In this document: positions 47,148 to 56,388 of the stretch, piece after piece
Layout of the letters: every line of letters begins with the position of its first letter
Position numbering within the stretch: position 1 is the stretch's first letter
NCBI RefSeq assembly: GCF_001887355.1
Contig: NZ_MPIN01000002.1
Location: 844,510-908,509, forward strand
Direction: 5' to 3'
DNA length: 64,000 nucleotides
Origin: Cystobacter ferrugineus
Lineage (GTDB): Bacteria; Myxococcota; Myxococcia; Myxococcales; Myxococcaceae
Program-made: the position numbers and the translations under genes
The notes under the pieces: model-generated
Told to the model about the DNA's origin: nothing
The model's database searches: none
What the model saw: the letters and a program-made list of their open reading frames with translations, nothing else

Positions 47148-50075
47148 ATGGTGGTCGACGAGCGGCGATGCGGCGCGGGCAGTGCCTTCCCTCTGCTGGG
47201 TGTGTTGCTCGCCGTGCTGCTTCCGCTCGCGCCGGCCCGAGCCCAGGTGCCCACCACGCCGCAAGGTGGCCTCGGCGAGCTGACGGACGTGCCCCGCTCC
47301 GCCGAGGACGCGGGGGTCGTGTCCACCGAGCGGGACGTGCTGCGCGAGGACGGGGGCTTCTCCCTGGGCGGCGCGGAGGGCTCGGATGGAGGCACCCCGC
47401 GCTTCGAGCCCCCGGCGCTCCTGGCCGACTCGCCCGCGCGCTACCCCGAGGCGCTCGCCGCCCAGCCGGTGGCGGGCACGGTGCGCCTGGAGCTGCTGGT
47501 GGCCGAGGACGGTGAGGTGGACGAGGCGCGGCTCGTCCAGGGCGTCCACCCGTTGCTCGACCAGGCCGCGCTGCACGCCGCGACGCGCCTGCGCTTCTCC
47601 CCCGCGAAGGTGGAGGGCGTGCCGGTGCCGGTGCGGCTCACCTTCGAGTACCACTTCCAGGCGCCCGTGGCCCCCGCCGAGCTCTCCTCCTCCGGCGAGC
47701 CCCTGCCGCCCATCAGCCTGCGCGGCCTGGTGCGCACCAAGGGCAACCGCCAGCCCATCGTCGGCGCCGTGCTCGAGTTCGACGGGGTGCACGACGCGCC
47801 CGTGGAGACGGGCGCGGACGGCCGCTTCGAGGCCCGGCTCGCCCCGGGCGCGCACACCGTGCGCATCTCCGCGGCCGGCCACAAACCCGGCTTCTTCCGC
47901 GAGAACCTCCAGGCCGGCGAGGCGCTCGAGGTGGTGTACGGCCTGGAGCCGCTCGTGGTGAATCCCTACGAGACGGTGGTGCGCGGTGATCGCGAGCGCA
48001 CCGAGGTGTCCCGCGTCACCCTGCATGACGCCGAGCTGCGGGAGGTTCCCGGCACCCTGGGAGATCCCTTCCGCGTCGTCATGCTCATGCCCGGCGTGGG
48101 CAGCATGCTCTCGGGCGTGTCCTACCCGGTGGTGCGCGGCAGCCAGCCGGCCTCCACCGGCTACTTCCTCGACGGCATCCGCGTCCCCATCCTCTTCCAC
48201 CTCTTCCTCGGGCCCGCGGTCATCCACCCGGACTTCATCGACACCATCGACTTCTATCCCGGCAACCCGCCCACCCCGTATGGCCGCATCACCGGTGGCG
48301 CGGTGGAGGGCCGGCTCACGCGCCCGCGCGATGATCGGCTGCACGGCAGCGTCTACGCGGACCTGCTCAACGCCGGCCTCTTCATCGAGTACCCCTTCCA
48401 GTCCACGGGCACCAACGTCTCGGTGGCCGGGCGCCTGTCGTACACGCCCTGGCTCATCGCGCTCGCGGCCAACGCGCTGCAACCGCCCGGCTTCAACGAC
48501 TCGAAGCTGGTGTTGGACTTCTACGACTACCAGGCGCGCATCGAGCAGAAGGTGGGGCCGGGGCGGCTGCGCCTGTTCGCCTTCGGCTCCTCGGACACCT
48601 TCGGCACCCGGGCGACGACGGACGAGGGCTCCACCCAGCTCCAGTCCGTGCTCTTCCACCGCCTGGACTTGCGCTACCGCCACCCCGTGGCCGGCGGCGA
48701 GCTGGAGGGCGGAGTCTCCGTGGGCGTGGATCGCTTCGCCATCGTCGGCGACAGCTTTGGCGGCGACGGCCTCACCGTGAACGTGGACCAGCGCAACGTC
48801 ACCGCCCGCCTGCGCGACGAGCGCGAGCTGGGCCAGGGGTTGTCGCTGCGCAGCGGCCTGGAGGTGGAGAACACCCGCGCCCTCGTGTACTTCCTCGCCC
48901 GCAGCCGCACTCCGGACGGTGGGGGCATCGATGAGATCCGCATCGATCAGCCCCTGGCGATCGCCACCTTCAGCGGCTTGTGGTCCGAGCTCACCTGGAA
49001 GCCCGAGGGCTCGCGCTGGACGGTGGTGCCCGGCCTGCGTCTGGACAACTACTACCTCTCGGGCGGCGTCAACGCGTTCGTGGCCGAGCCGCGGGTGACG
49101 GCACGCCACAAGCTGACGGACGCTCTCACCCTCAAGGGCGGCGTGGGCCTCTACCACCAGACGCCCACCACGCTCATCAGCCTGCCCGTCATCGACATCG
49201 CGGCGCTCAAGCAGGGCTTGCAGCAGGCGGTGCAGATCTCCGCGGGCGTGGAGTACCAGGGACTGGCGGGCTTCGACGTGAGCCTGGACGGCTACGTCAA
49301 CCCGCTGCTGCGCACCGTGGAGCTCACGCCCTTCGGCACCGAGACCCCGCCGTCCACCCCGCTGCCGCCTCCGGATCCCGACGGAGGCGAGCCCGGACGT
49401 CCCCGGCCGCCCCCCACCACCGGGGGCCAGGGCTCCGTGCGCGGCCTGGCGCGGCAGCAGCAGCCCATCCCCGACGTGGGCGACCTGGGGGACTTCCGCG
49501 GCCGGGGCCTGTCCTATGGCCTGGAGCTGCTCATCCGCCGGCCCCTGGGGGGCAACTGGTTCGGCTGGCTGTCCTACTCCCTGCAGCGCAGCACCCGCCT
49601 CACCCGCTTCAACCGCTACGACGCCAACGGGCAGTTCATCGGCCAGGCCGAGGGGAACCTGCCCTACGTCTTCGACCAGACGCACGTGGCCAACCTGGTG
49701 CTCAGCTACAAGTTCGCCAACAACATCACCCTGGGCGGCGTGCTGCACTTCAACACCGGCCGGCCCGAGTCCGGCAACCTCACCAGCCGCACCCAGGTGG
49801 AGGGCACGGATTCCCTCGGCCGGCCCGCCTGGGTCCCCGTGAGCCTGGACCGGGTGGACCGGCTGCCGCCCTTCTTCCGCTTCGACCTGCGGCTGTCCAA
49901 GGCGTGGGCCTACGAGACCTTCTCGCTCGAGGCCTACCTGGACATGCTCAACGTCACCATCAGCCAGGAGGTGGTGGGTTTCAACTACGGGGGAGGATTC
50001 GACCTGCCCTTGAACAAGACGCCCACTTCACTCCCCATCGCCCTGCCCATCCTCGGCCTTAAAGGCCGCTATTAA
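47148..50075 (+). CDS. TonB-dependent receptor with N-terminal TonB C-terminal-like domain
   Basis: This is a 975-residue outer-membrane receptor. The signal peptide (LLGVLLAVLLPLAPARA) is followed by a TonB C-terminal-like domain (about 100-172: VAGTVRLELLVAEDGEVDEA, ALHAATRLRFSPAK), a carboxypeptidase-regulatory-like domain (about 183-262), a plug (VVRGSQPASTGYFLDGIRVP) and a barrel ending PILGLKGRY with terminal Tyr. A Pro/Asp-rich loop near residues 735-760 is unusual. Fusion of a TonB-type domain to a receptor recurs in this window. The ligand is unknown; PVVRG/GYFLDGIRVP recalls the myxobacterial receptors of unknown substrate. Confidence 0.9.
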   Translation: MVVDERRCGAGSAFPLLGVLLAVLLPLAPARAQVPTTPQGGLGELTDVPRSAEDAGVVSTERDVLREDGGFSLGGAEGSDGGTPRFEPPALLADSPARYPEALAAQPVAGTVRLELLVAEDGEVDEARLVQGVHPLLDQAALHAATRLRFSPAKVEGVPVPVRLTFEYHFQAPVAPAELSSSGEPLPPISLRGLVRTKGNRQPIVGAVLEFDGVHDAPVETGADGRFEARLAPGAHTVRISAAGHKPGFFRENLQAGEALEVVYGLEPLVVNPYETVVRGDRERTEVSRVTLHDAELREVPGTLGDPFRVVMLMPGVGSMLSGVSYPVVRGSQPASTGYFLDGIRVPILFHLFLGPAVIHPDFIDTIDFYPGNPPTPYGRITGGAVEGRLTRPRDDRLHGSVYADLLNAGLFIEYPFQSTGTNVSVAGRLSYTPWLIALAANALQPPGFNDSKLVLDFYDYQARIEQKVGPGRLRLFAFGSSDTFGTRATTDEGSTQLQSVLFHRLDLRYRHPVAGGELEGGVSVGVDRFAIVGDSFGGDGLTVNVDQRNVTARLRDERELGQGLSLRSGLEVENTRALVYFLARSRTPDGGGIDEIRIDQPLAIATFSGLWSELTWKPEGSRWTVVPGLRLDNYYLSGGVNAFVAEPRVTARHKLTDALTLKGGVGLYHQTPTTLISLPVIDIAALKQGLQQAVQISAGVEYQGLAGFDVSLDGYVNPLLRTVELTPFGTETPPSTPLPPPDPDGGEPGRPRPPPTTGGQGSVRGLARQQQPIPDVGDLGDFRGRGLSYGLELLIRRPLGGNWFGWLSYSLQRSTRLTRFNRYDANGQFIGQAEGNLPYVFDQTHVANLVLSYKFANNITLGGVLHFNTGRPESGNLTSRTQVEGTDSLGRPAWVPVSLDRVDRLPPFFRFDLRLSKAWAYETFSLEAYLDMLNVTISQEVVGFNYGGGFDLPLNKTPTSLPIALPILGLKGRY

Positions 50076-50203
50076 GGAAAAAGCTGGAAATCGGCGCGGG
50101 GGGCGGGATTTCGGGCGGGCCCCATGCCATACTGTCGCAATTCGTACTCCTGCCTCCCGGGGCTCCTCGAACGCCTGGGAGCGGAGTCGATGGGGGGAAG
50201 CGC

Positions 50204-52174
50204 GTGAACTCATCGGGAATGGCCAGGCCCACTCATTCCGGGGCGTTACACGGGGAGTATCCCGACCCGTACATCCTGTTCCAGTCGGTGCGTGGCGAGA
50301 CGGGCGTGCTGCTCGACTTCGAGTGGACGGCGTTCAATCCGGCTGCCGAGCCGTGGGTGCCGGGCCCGTCGCGGGCGCTGTCGGCGTGGCACGGGGTGGA
50401 GGGCCTGCCGGAGCCGGAGGTGCTGGGCGCGGTGGTGGAGGGGGGGGCTCCGCTCGGCTTCGAGCTGCACGTGCGGCGGGGAGGCGGGGAGCGCTGGTTC
50501 CAGGCGCGGGCCGTGAAGCAGGGGGATGGCTTCGCGCTGTGGCTGTCTGATCGCACCGAGGCCCACGAGCGGGAGCGCGTGTTGCGCGAGGCGCTGGAGC
50601 GGGCGCGCGAGGCGCTGGAGCAGGAGCGCAAGGCGCGCGAGCGCGAGGCGTACCTGTCGCTGGCGCTGGAGACGGCGCACATGGTGACGTGGGAGTGGTC
50701 GGAGGCGCGGGGGAGCTTCTCGCTGTCGGCCAACGCCGAGGACTTCTTCGGGGTGCCGCCGGAGGGGCTGGGCAACACGGTGGAGTGGCTCCTGGGGCGC
50801 GCCCATCCCGAGGAGCGCGCGCGCATCGCCGAGGCCTTCGCGCGGATGCGCACCACCGAGGGGGCCCATGCCTTCCAGTTCCGGGGCCCCTGGCCGGACG
50901 GCACGGTGCACACCTACGAGGTGGTGGGCCAGTCCTTCCACGAGGAGGGCCTGCCCTTGCGCGTGCTGGGCGTGGCCATGGACATCACCGAGCGCCTGCG
51001 CTCGCAGGAGGCGGTGCGCGCGGCCGAGGAGCGCTACCGCCTGGCGGCGCTCGCCACCAATGACGTGCTCTGGGAGTGGCTGCCCACCACGGGCCACATC
51101 TACTGGAGCGAGGCCTGCCACCGGATGCTCGGCTACCAACCCCAGGAGATGGGGGACGAGGCCTGGTGGGCGGAGCAGATCCACCCGATGGATAGGGAGC
51201 GCGTGGTGGGCAGCCTCCATCGGCTGGTGGCCGAAGGGGGCGAGTCGTGGACGGCCGAGTACCGCTTCCGGAGCAAGGATGGCACGTACGTGGACGTGCT
51301 GGACCGGGGCCGGGCGGCGCGGGACGCGCGCGGCGAGGTGGCGCGGATGATCGGCTCGATGATGGACATCACCGAGCGCAAACGGGCGCTGGAGCGCATG
51401 GCGGAGGAGGCGCGCTTCCGGGAGCGCTTCATCGGCATTCTCGGACATGACCTGCGCTCGCCGCTGCATGCCATTGCGTTGTCGGCGCGCGAGCTGGGGC
51501 GGCGGGGGGTGCCGGTGCTCCACCAGAGGTTGCTGCAGCGCATCGAGACGAGCGCGGCGCGCATGGGGAACATGATCTCCGACATCCTCGATCTGACGCG
51601 GGCGCGGCTGGCGGGGCACATTCCGCTGCACCTGTCGTCCACGAGCCTGCCGCAGGTGTGCCAGCAGGTGGTGGAGGAGATGACGGCGGTGCATCCCGAG
51701 CGCACGCTGCTGTTGGATATCGAAGGGGCGTGCGAGGGGGTGTGGGACTTCGAGCGGCTCGCGCAGGTGGTGAGCAACCTGGTGGGCAACGCGCTGGAGC
51801 ACACGCCGTTGGACACGCCCGTGAGGGTGCGGTGCCGGGAGGAGGGGGCGGGGTGGAGGGTGCTGGAGATCTCCAACCGGGGGACGCCCATTGCGAGCCA
51901 CCTGTTGGACACGCTGTTCGATCCCTTCCGTCAGGCGGGGCCGGCGAGGACGGGACGGGGGAGTGGACTGGGATTGGGGCTGTACATCGTGCGGCAGCTC
52001 GTGCTGGCGCATCAGGGCACGGTGTCGGTGCAATCCACGGCGGAGGACGGCACGACGTTCACCGTGCGCCTGCCCCGGGACTCACACGACGCCCCCGCGG
52101 CCACGCCCGAGGCGCTGGCTGGGAGGGGAGCCCTTCCCTTCCAATCGATGTCCCAGGAGCGTCCCACGGAGTAG
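50204..52174 (+). CDS. PAS-domain sensor histidine kinase
   Basis: This is a 656-residue kinase from a GTG with a GGGGGAAG site. It has an N-terminal sensor segment (1-120), a charged coiled coil, two PAS/PAC domains (about 148-265 and 275-395, each ending ITER), the HisKA H-box GHDLRSPL with phospho-acceptor His415, then an ATPase domain (NLVGNALEH, FDPFRQAG, GSGLGLGLYIV). The G1 box reads NRGTPI instead of DxGxG, a variant common in myxobacterial kinases. There are no transmembrane helices, so it senses cytoplasmic cues (redox, light or ligand). No response regulator gene is adjacent; it is an orphan. Confidence 0.93.
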   Translation: MNSSGMARPTHSGALHGEYPDPYILFQSVRGETGVLLDFEWTAFNPAAEPWVPGPSRALSAWHGVEGLPEPEVLGAVVEGGAPLGFELHVRRGGGERWFQARAVKQGDGFALWLSDRTEAHERERVLREALERAREALEQERKAREREAYLSLALETAHMVTWEWSEARGSFSLSANAEDFFGVPPEGLGNTVEWLLGRAHPEERARIAEAFARMRTTEGAHAFQFRGPWPDGTVHTYEVVGQSFHEEGLPLRVLGVAMDITERLRSQEAVRAAEERYRLAALATNDVLWEWLPTTGHIYWSEACHRMLGYQPQEMGDEAWWAEQIHPMDRERVVGSLHRLVAEGGESWTAEYRFRSKDGTYVDVLDRGRAARDARGEVARMIGSMMDITERKRALERMAEEARFRERFIGILGHDLRSPLHAIALSARELGRRGVPVLHQRLLQRIETSAARMGNMISDILDLTRARLAGHIPLHLSSTSLPQVCQQVVEEMTAVHPERTLLLDIEGACEGVWDFERLAQVVSNLVGNALEHTPLDTPVRVRCREEGAGWRVLEISNRGTPIASHLLDTLFDPFRQAGPARTGRGSGLGLGLYIVRQLVLAHQGTVSVQSTAEDGTTFTVRLPRDSHDAPAATPEALAGRGALPFQSMSQERPTE

Positions 52175-52177
52175 GTC

Positions 52178-52765
52178 TCAACTCCCAGCCTCGTCTTTAC
52201 TCTGCTCCAACTTCGCGGCCATGGAGATGGGATACATGGCGCGGAGATTCACCCGGTGGTGGTACACGACGAGGTAGTAGTCGCCTGCGATGGTGATGAA
52301 GACCTGACGTGGTGGCTCGGGTTGATGGTCAAGCCACGCCTGGGCTTCCTCGTGCGTCTTGAAGGTCGCGACCGGAGCGGGAATCCCCTCTCGAATCATG
52401 TCCGCGAGATAGAACTCCAGAACGGGATGGGAGATCAGCCTGCGGTGATTCAGCTCCGGGATATACATGACGATGTGATACTCGCCCGCGATCAATACAT
52501 AGGCATGATACGGTGGCCTGGAGCTGGCCTTCAGCCAGGCATCAGCCGCCTCGCGCGTGTCGAAGGTCGCGACCACAAGAGGTGGCGCCTGGGCTTCAAG
52601 GCTCTTGCGATAGTCCTCGAGGTCGTAGGTTTGGCCGGTCGCCGACACGAATCTGAGCGCATCCATGGCGAGGAGAATCCGTTCCTTCTCTTCTGGGGAA
52701 GATGCTTCTTCCCAGCGTCGCCCAAGGAGTTCCAAGGCTTCAAGGGAGAGTTCACCAGGTCTCAT
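52178..52765 (-). CDS. Unknown two-repeat protein coupled to a lipoprotein
   Basis: This 195-residue cytoplasmic protein has an N-terminal helical part (LSLEALELLGRRWEEA) and two repeats of about 60 residues: VVATFDTREAADAWLKA...IAGEYHIVMYI and PVATFKTHEEAQAWLDH...IAGDYYLVVYH. The start overlaps the stop of the lipoprotein gene upstream (ATGA), so production is coupled. A small soluble partner downstream of a secreted lipoprotein is the layout of an immunity or chaperone gene. It ends three bases from the convergent histidine kinase gene. Confidence 0.7.
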   Translation of the reverse strand: MRPGELSLEALELLGRRWEEASSPEEKERILLAMDALRFVSATGQTYDLEDYRKSLEAQAPPLVVATFDTREAADAWLKASSRPPYHAYVLIAGEYHIVMYIPELNHRRLISHPVLEFYLADMIREGIPAPVATFKTHEEAQAWLDHQPEPPRQVFITIAGDYYLVVYHHRVNLRAMYPISMAAKLEQSKDEAGS

Positions 52766-53418
52766 GGGGAGACTCCTGCCATGTAGGGCGCGGTGTCGTA
52801 CGTAGGTGTGGCCAGTAGCGCTGCTGGCGCGAGAACGATCACTCCCGCGCCCGCGGAGACCACGACGAAGGCCACACCTGCTGCAACGACAACACTTCCC
52901 ACCAGAAGCGAATGGCGGTTGCGCTTCATCCAGTCGAGTGCACTGTCGACCGACATGAACTCTTGAGGTTGTTGTTCTTGGAGCTTCGTGCAGTCGCGGT
53001 AGGGCTGCATGCATTGCTCATTGCAATAGCGTTCCTTTCCGCCGCGACCTCTATTTCCTGATGTGATGTGACCAAATCCCCGCTCCAGGGGACGGTTCAT
53101 GCACTTGCGAATACACTCGCGATTTTCCTGATCGCAGTCTCGCTTCTGGCCCATCGCGAGGACGATGGGTCGAGGCGCGCCTTGCGCACGTGCGAGTGGT
53201 CTGTAGGGTGAAAGGTCAACCTCTCCCGCACGCTGCCAGGAGTGGGTGACACTGCCATCAGGCGATTCCCTGATGAAGAGCACGAATTGAGTGAGGTCTT
53301 CTGGGTGGGACGGCGCGAGGTGACGGGAGGCCCCGCATGAGACGAGCAGGACACCGAGGAGTGCTGCCGTGATTCTCGTCGAAATCGTGCGGGTTTGCCC
53401 GAGGGAGACCTTGTACAT
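52762..53418 (-). CDS. Cys-rich lipoprotein with C-terminal hydrophobic segment (candidate toxin)
   Basis: This 218-residue lipoprotein has a signal ending LLVSC (Cys28). A middle domain has six cysteines in a CDQENRECIRKC ... YCNEQCMQPYRDC pattern, probably disulfide-bonded. The C-terminus is a 36-residue glycine/alanine-rich hydrophobic stretch (LLVGSVVVAAGVAFVVVSAG and on) that could form a membrane hairpin. Myxobacteria exchange lipoprotein toxins of the Sit type between kin cells; this gene pair has the same format, but I cannot place it in a Sit family. Confidence 0.7.
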   Translation of the reverse strand: MYKVSLGQTRTISTRITAALLGVLLVSCGASRHLAPSHPEDLTQFVLFIRESPDGSVTHSWQRAGEVDLSPYRPLARAQGAPRPIVLAMGQKRDCDQENRECIRKCMNRPLERGFGHITSGNRGRGGKERYCNEQCMQPYRDCTKLQEQQPQEFMSVDSALDWMKRNRHSLLVGSVVVAAGVAFVVVSAGAGVIVLAPAALLATPTYDTAPYMAGVSP

Positions 53419-53578
53419 GGGCGCGATACTCCTTTTCCTGGACGACCCTCACCAGGAAAATCAGCACACGCCGACTCCCGGTCGACGTCCAGACCGGGCT
53501 CGAAGTGCCGCCAACAGGGCAGCGCTTCCTGACCCCCTCCGTGCACCTCGCCCTCAGCTCAGGCGAAGAGTTGGAACT

Positions 53579-54493
53579 TCAGAGCGAGGCCGCCGCCTCG
53601 GCGTGGCGCAGGGTGAAGAAGGCCACCTCGGGATAGGTGCCGCGGCGCAGGTACGGGCCGCCAAAGCCAAAACCCAGACCCATGTTCACGTACAATTGAT
53701 TGCCACGCACGTGGTAGTGGCCCTGGATGTAGGGCTGCCCCGCGCGCCGGAAGATGGCCTCCGTGAGCCCTCGCACCACGAACTGTCCGCCGTGCGTGTG
53801 CCCGGAGAACTGCACCAGATTGCCATTCGCGGGCAGCTTCTCGACGGTGGGCGGCGCGTGCGTGAGCACCAGCCGCGTGCCGGACTCGGGCGCCCCCCGG
53901 AACGTCGCCTCCACGTCGTCCCGGTGCGTGCGCCCATCGTCAATACCCAGCACCGTCAGCGGCGCGCCCCGCATCTGCAGCACCCGGTGCTCGTTCTGCA
54001 ACACCGTGTACCCCAGGCGCTCGAAGCCCGTGCGCAGGTAGTGCGCGTCCACCCAATGGTCATGGTTGCCCAGCACCACGAACACCGGCCGGCTGAAGCC
54101 CGCCAGCAGCTCGATGACGCGCGGCAGGGGCTTGGGGCTGTGAGTCACGTAGTCGCCCGTGAGGAAGATGAGATCCGGCTCGCGCGCGTTCACCTCGGCC
54201 ACCGCGCGCCGGATGCGCACCGCCGACGTGGCCTGTCCCACGTGGATGTCCGACAGGTGCGCGATGCGCAGTCCGTCATGCTCCCGGTGCATCCCCGGCA
54301 CGTGCAGCACGTTCTCCGACAGCGTGAAGTGGTCCCTCCAGCGCAGCCGGGCCTCGGGCCGCAGCGGATCCGGCCCCGGCGCTTTCAGCTCGTTGCGCCG
54401 CATGGTGTTGCGCTGCAGGGACAGCGCGGCGGAGCCAGAAGCGGTCGGGGCGGTCTCAAGGGCGGAGCGGCGGCGGGCGAGTCTCAGGGCCAT
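53579..54493 (-). CDS. Calcineurin-like metallophosphoesterase (YkuE/LpxH-like type)
   Basis: This 304-residue protein has the full set of metal ligands: SDIH, GDYVTH, GNHDH, LTHAP and SGHTHGGQ. The N-terminal 55 residues are basic and low-complexity, without a clear signal peptide. The ATG has an AAGGAAA site. The YaeI/YkuE group cleaves phosphodiesters of lipids (UDP-diacylglucosamine-type) or nucleotides; substrate unknown. The terminal GGPYLRRGTYPEVAFFTLR is typical for the group. Confidence 0.9.
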   Translation of the reverse strand: MALRLARRRSALETAPTASGSAALSLQRNTMRRNELKAPGPDPLRPEARLRWRDHFTLSENVLHVPGMHREHDGLRIAHLSDIHVGQATSAVRIRRAVAEVNAREPDLIFLTGDYVTHSPKPLPRVIELLAGFSRPVFVVLGNHDHWVDAHYLRTGFERLGYTVLQNEHRVLQMRGAPLTVLGIDDGRTHRDDVEATFRGAPESGTRLVLTHAPPTVEKLPANGNLVQFSGHTHGGQFVVRGLTEAIFRRAGQPYIQGHYHVRGNQLYVNMGLGFGFGGPYLRRGTYPEVAFFTLRHAEAAASL

Positions 54494-54653
54494 GCATTTC
54501 CTTCCGTCACGGAACGGCTCGAAGTGTAGAGGACACCGGCCACACCCGACGACAGGGAGGGCTTGTGTCCGCTCGCCCGGTCTCCAGCCAGTGACAGCGA
54601 GCCCCAGCAAAAGGCGGGAAAATGAAAAGAAATTCCCACCCTTCGCCAGCCGC

Positions 54654-54680
54654 GCCCCCCCGTGGCCCGAACGGGGGGGC
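54654..54680 (-). terminator. Terminator after the beta-propeller lipoprotein gene
   Basis: Eight-base arms (54654-54661 and 54673-54680) of G/C only, with an 11-base loop, lie 21 bases past the stop codon. On the minus strand a T-rich stretch follows about 25 bases later (TTTCTTTTCATTTT). Confidence 0.5.
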
Positions 54681-54700
54681 TTCGAGCGACCGGGGGGTCC

Positions 54701-56149
54701 TCAGTTCCCGCGCAGCACCGTGAGGCCCGCGTTGGTGAGCACGTAGAGCATCGCCGGCTTCACCGTGGGATCATAGACGAGCTGCGTCACGCTCACTCCG
54801 TCCACGCCGTCCACGTGGGTGAGCTGCTTCTGGGCATCCAGCTTCCACAGCCCGAAGCCCCGGGTGCCGATGAAGAGCGAGCCGTCATCCGTGGCGGCGA
54901 GCGAGGTGAGCGCGTCCGTGGGCAGCCCCGTCACCTTGGTGCCATGGGCCTCCGAGCGGCGGGCGATGGTGAACTTCCACAGGCCGAAGTCCTTGCTGGC
55001 CGCGTAGTAGCTCCCGTCCGTCGTCTGCTGCAACGAGCGCCAGAAGTCCTTGTCCTCCAGCGAGTTGAGCTCGGGCAGATAGGAGTTGAGCTTCTCGGGG
55101 TTGAGGGTGTCGTTCGTCCGATCCCAATCCGCCAGCGCCACCGAGGGCGTCACCACGCCGAGGTTCCAGTCATTGCCGATGAGCACGTCCCCGTTCTGCG
55201 CGATGCCCAGGCCATAGGTATAGCCCGCCATCTGCGTCTGGCCGCCGTCGGGCTTGGGTTTGAACCACACCGGGTGCCGGTGGCTGTTGTACTCGAGCCC
55301 CCGGATGCGGGTGACGCCGTGGTTGGTGCCGATGTAGATGTCTCCCCGGTGCTGGCCGCGCATCACCTTCACGCAGGTGAAGACGGAGCGGTCCTCGTCG
55401 AAGTGGTGATCATTCGTGTTGCGGATGCCGATGTCGCGCGGCCCGTTGCTGCGCGCCGAGCGGCCCAGGTGCTCCTCCAGCACCACCCGCCCATCCGTCT
55501 CGAGCTTCACCACGTCCATGTCTCCCTTCAGGTACTCTTTGTACTTCACGGAATCGAAGCGCGTGGGATCCGGGTTGTCGTAGTTGGGGAAGTCGCTGCC
55601 ATCCGGGCTGTAGATGAAGGCGGTGTCCAGCTCGTAGGTGAGGTAGCCCACGTAGGCCCGGCCCGCGCTGCCGCCGCAGATGACGCTCGAGTCCAGGGCC
55701 AGACGGTCAGGGCCAAACCCACCGGCCGCCTGGCCCACGCCGCTCGTCCACCGGGGCGCGCTGTCTCCGGGCCGCAGCACGCCGATGCGATCTCCATCGA
55801 GCAGCCAGATGTTGTAGGCGTCATCCACCGCCACGCCCTGGATGCTGGCGCCGAGCCCATAACGGCTGGAGTAGTTGACGAGCGCCTCGTCTGGCCACGG
55901 GCCCACGGTGGGCTCGGCCGTGGGAGGCGGTGGCTCGGCGGGGGGCTGCTCCACCGGGGGGGTCGGATCCTCCGCGGGCGGAGGAGGCTCGACGGGCCCG
56001 GGGGAGACTTCCGGTCCGCTCGACGGAGGAGGCTCCTCGACGACGATGGGTGTTCCACCGCCTTCCGGTGGCGCCACGGGCTCCTCCGGCACTCCGCATC
56101 CCGTCACCACCCACGCCCCCAATGCCCACGCCCCCACCCATCCGCGCAT
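54701..56149 (-). CDS. Beta-propeller lipoprotein with proline-rich stalk
   Basis: This is a 482-residue lipoprotein with a signal ending VVTGC, then a long Pro/Glu-rich linker (about 25-90) that would hold the domain away from the membrane, then repeats of propeller type (IQGVAVDDAYNIWLLD; DIYIGTNHGVTRIRGLEY; YYAASKDFGLWKF; LFIGTRGFGLWKLD). These resemble two-component-regulator-propeller or NHL repeats. It probably binds or senses an extracellular partner. The ATG has an AGGA site at seven bases. Confidence 0.75.
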   Translation of the reverse strand: MRGWVGAWALGAWVVTGCGVPEEPVAPPEGGGTPIVVEEPPPSSGPEVSPGPVEPPPPAEDPTPPVEQPPAEPPPPTAEPTVGPWPDEALVNYSSRYGLGASIQGVAVDDAYNIWLLDGDRIGVLRPGDSAPRWTSGVGQAAGGFGPDRLALDSSVICGGSAGRAYVGYLTYELDTAFIYSPDGSDFPNYDNPDPTRFDSVKYKEYLKGDMDVVKLETDGRVVLEEHLGRSARSNGPRDIGIRNTNDHHFDEDRSVFTCVKVMRGQHRGDIYIGTNHGVTRIRGLEYNSHRHPVWFKPKPDGGQTQMAGYTYGLGIAQNGDVLIGNDWNLGVVTPSVALADWDRTNDTLNPEKLNSYLPELNSLEDKDFWRSLQQTTDGSYYAASKDFGLWKFTIARRSEAHGTKVTGLPTDALTSLAATDDGSLFIGTRGFGLWKLDAQKQLTHVDGVDGVSVTQLVYDPTVKPAMLYVLTNAGLTVLRGN

Positions 56150-56325
56150 GTTCCGTCCTCTTCTTCCACGGGCCCACCACGGGCCCCGTTTGGCGTAGAG
56201 CAAGCACCATGCCCGGGGGGACCAGTTGCCCACGAGGGGAACGCCCGGGGCAGGGGACTCGCCAGGGAGGGAAAGGACTTTCACTCCCCATGTCCTCGCA
56301 CCGCCCCGCGAGGGGTGGAAAAGGG

Positions 56326-56380
56326 CCGGGCCCGCTCCCCGAGAGGGAAACGGGCCCGGTGGACGTCCCGCGTGGGACGT
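56326..56380 (-). terminator. Two hairpins after the hydrophilic protein gene
   Basis: ACGTCCC/GGGACGT (56363-56369, 56374-56380, 4-base loop) is followed further from the stop by CCGGGCCCG/CGGGCCCGG (56326-56334, 56351-56359). They lie 9 and 30 bases past the stop codon of the gene at 56389. A T-rich tract follows on the minus strand (TTTTCCACC). Confidence 0.55.
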
Positions 56381-56388
56381 GAGCGGTG

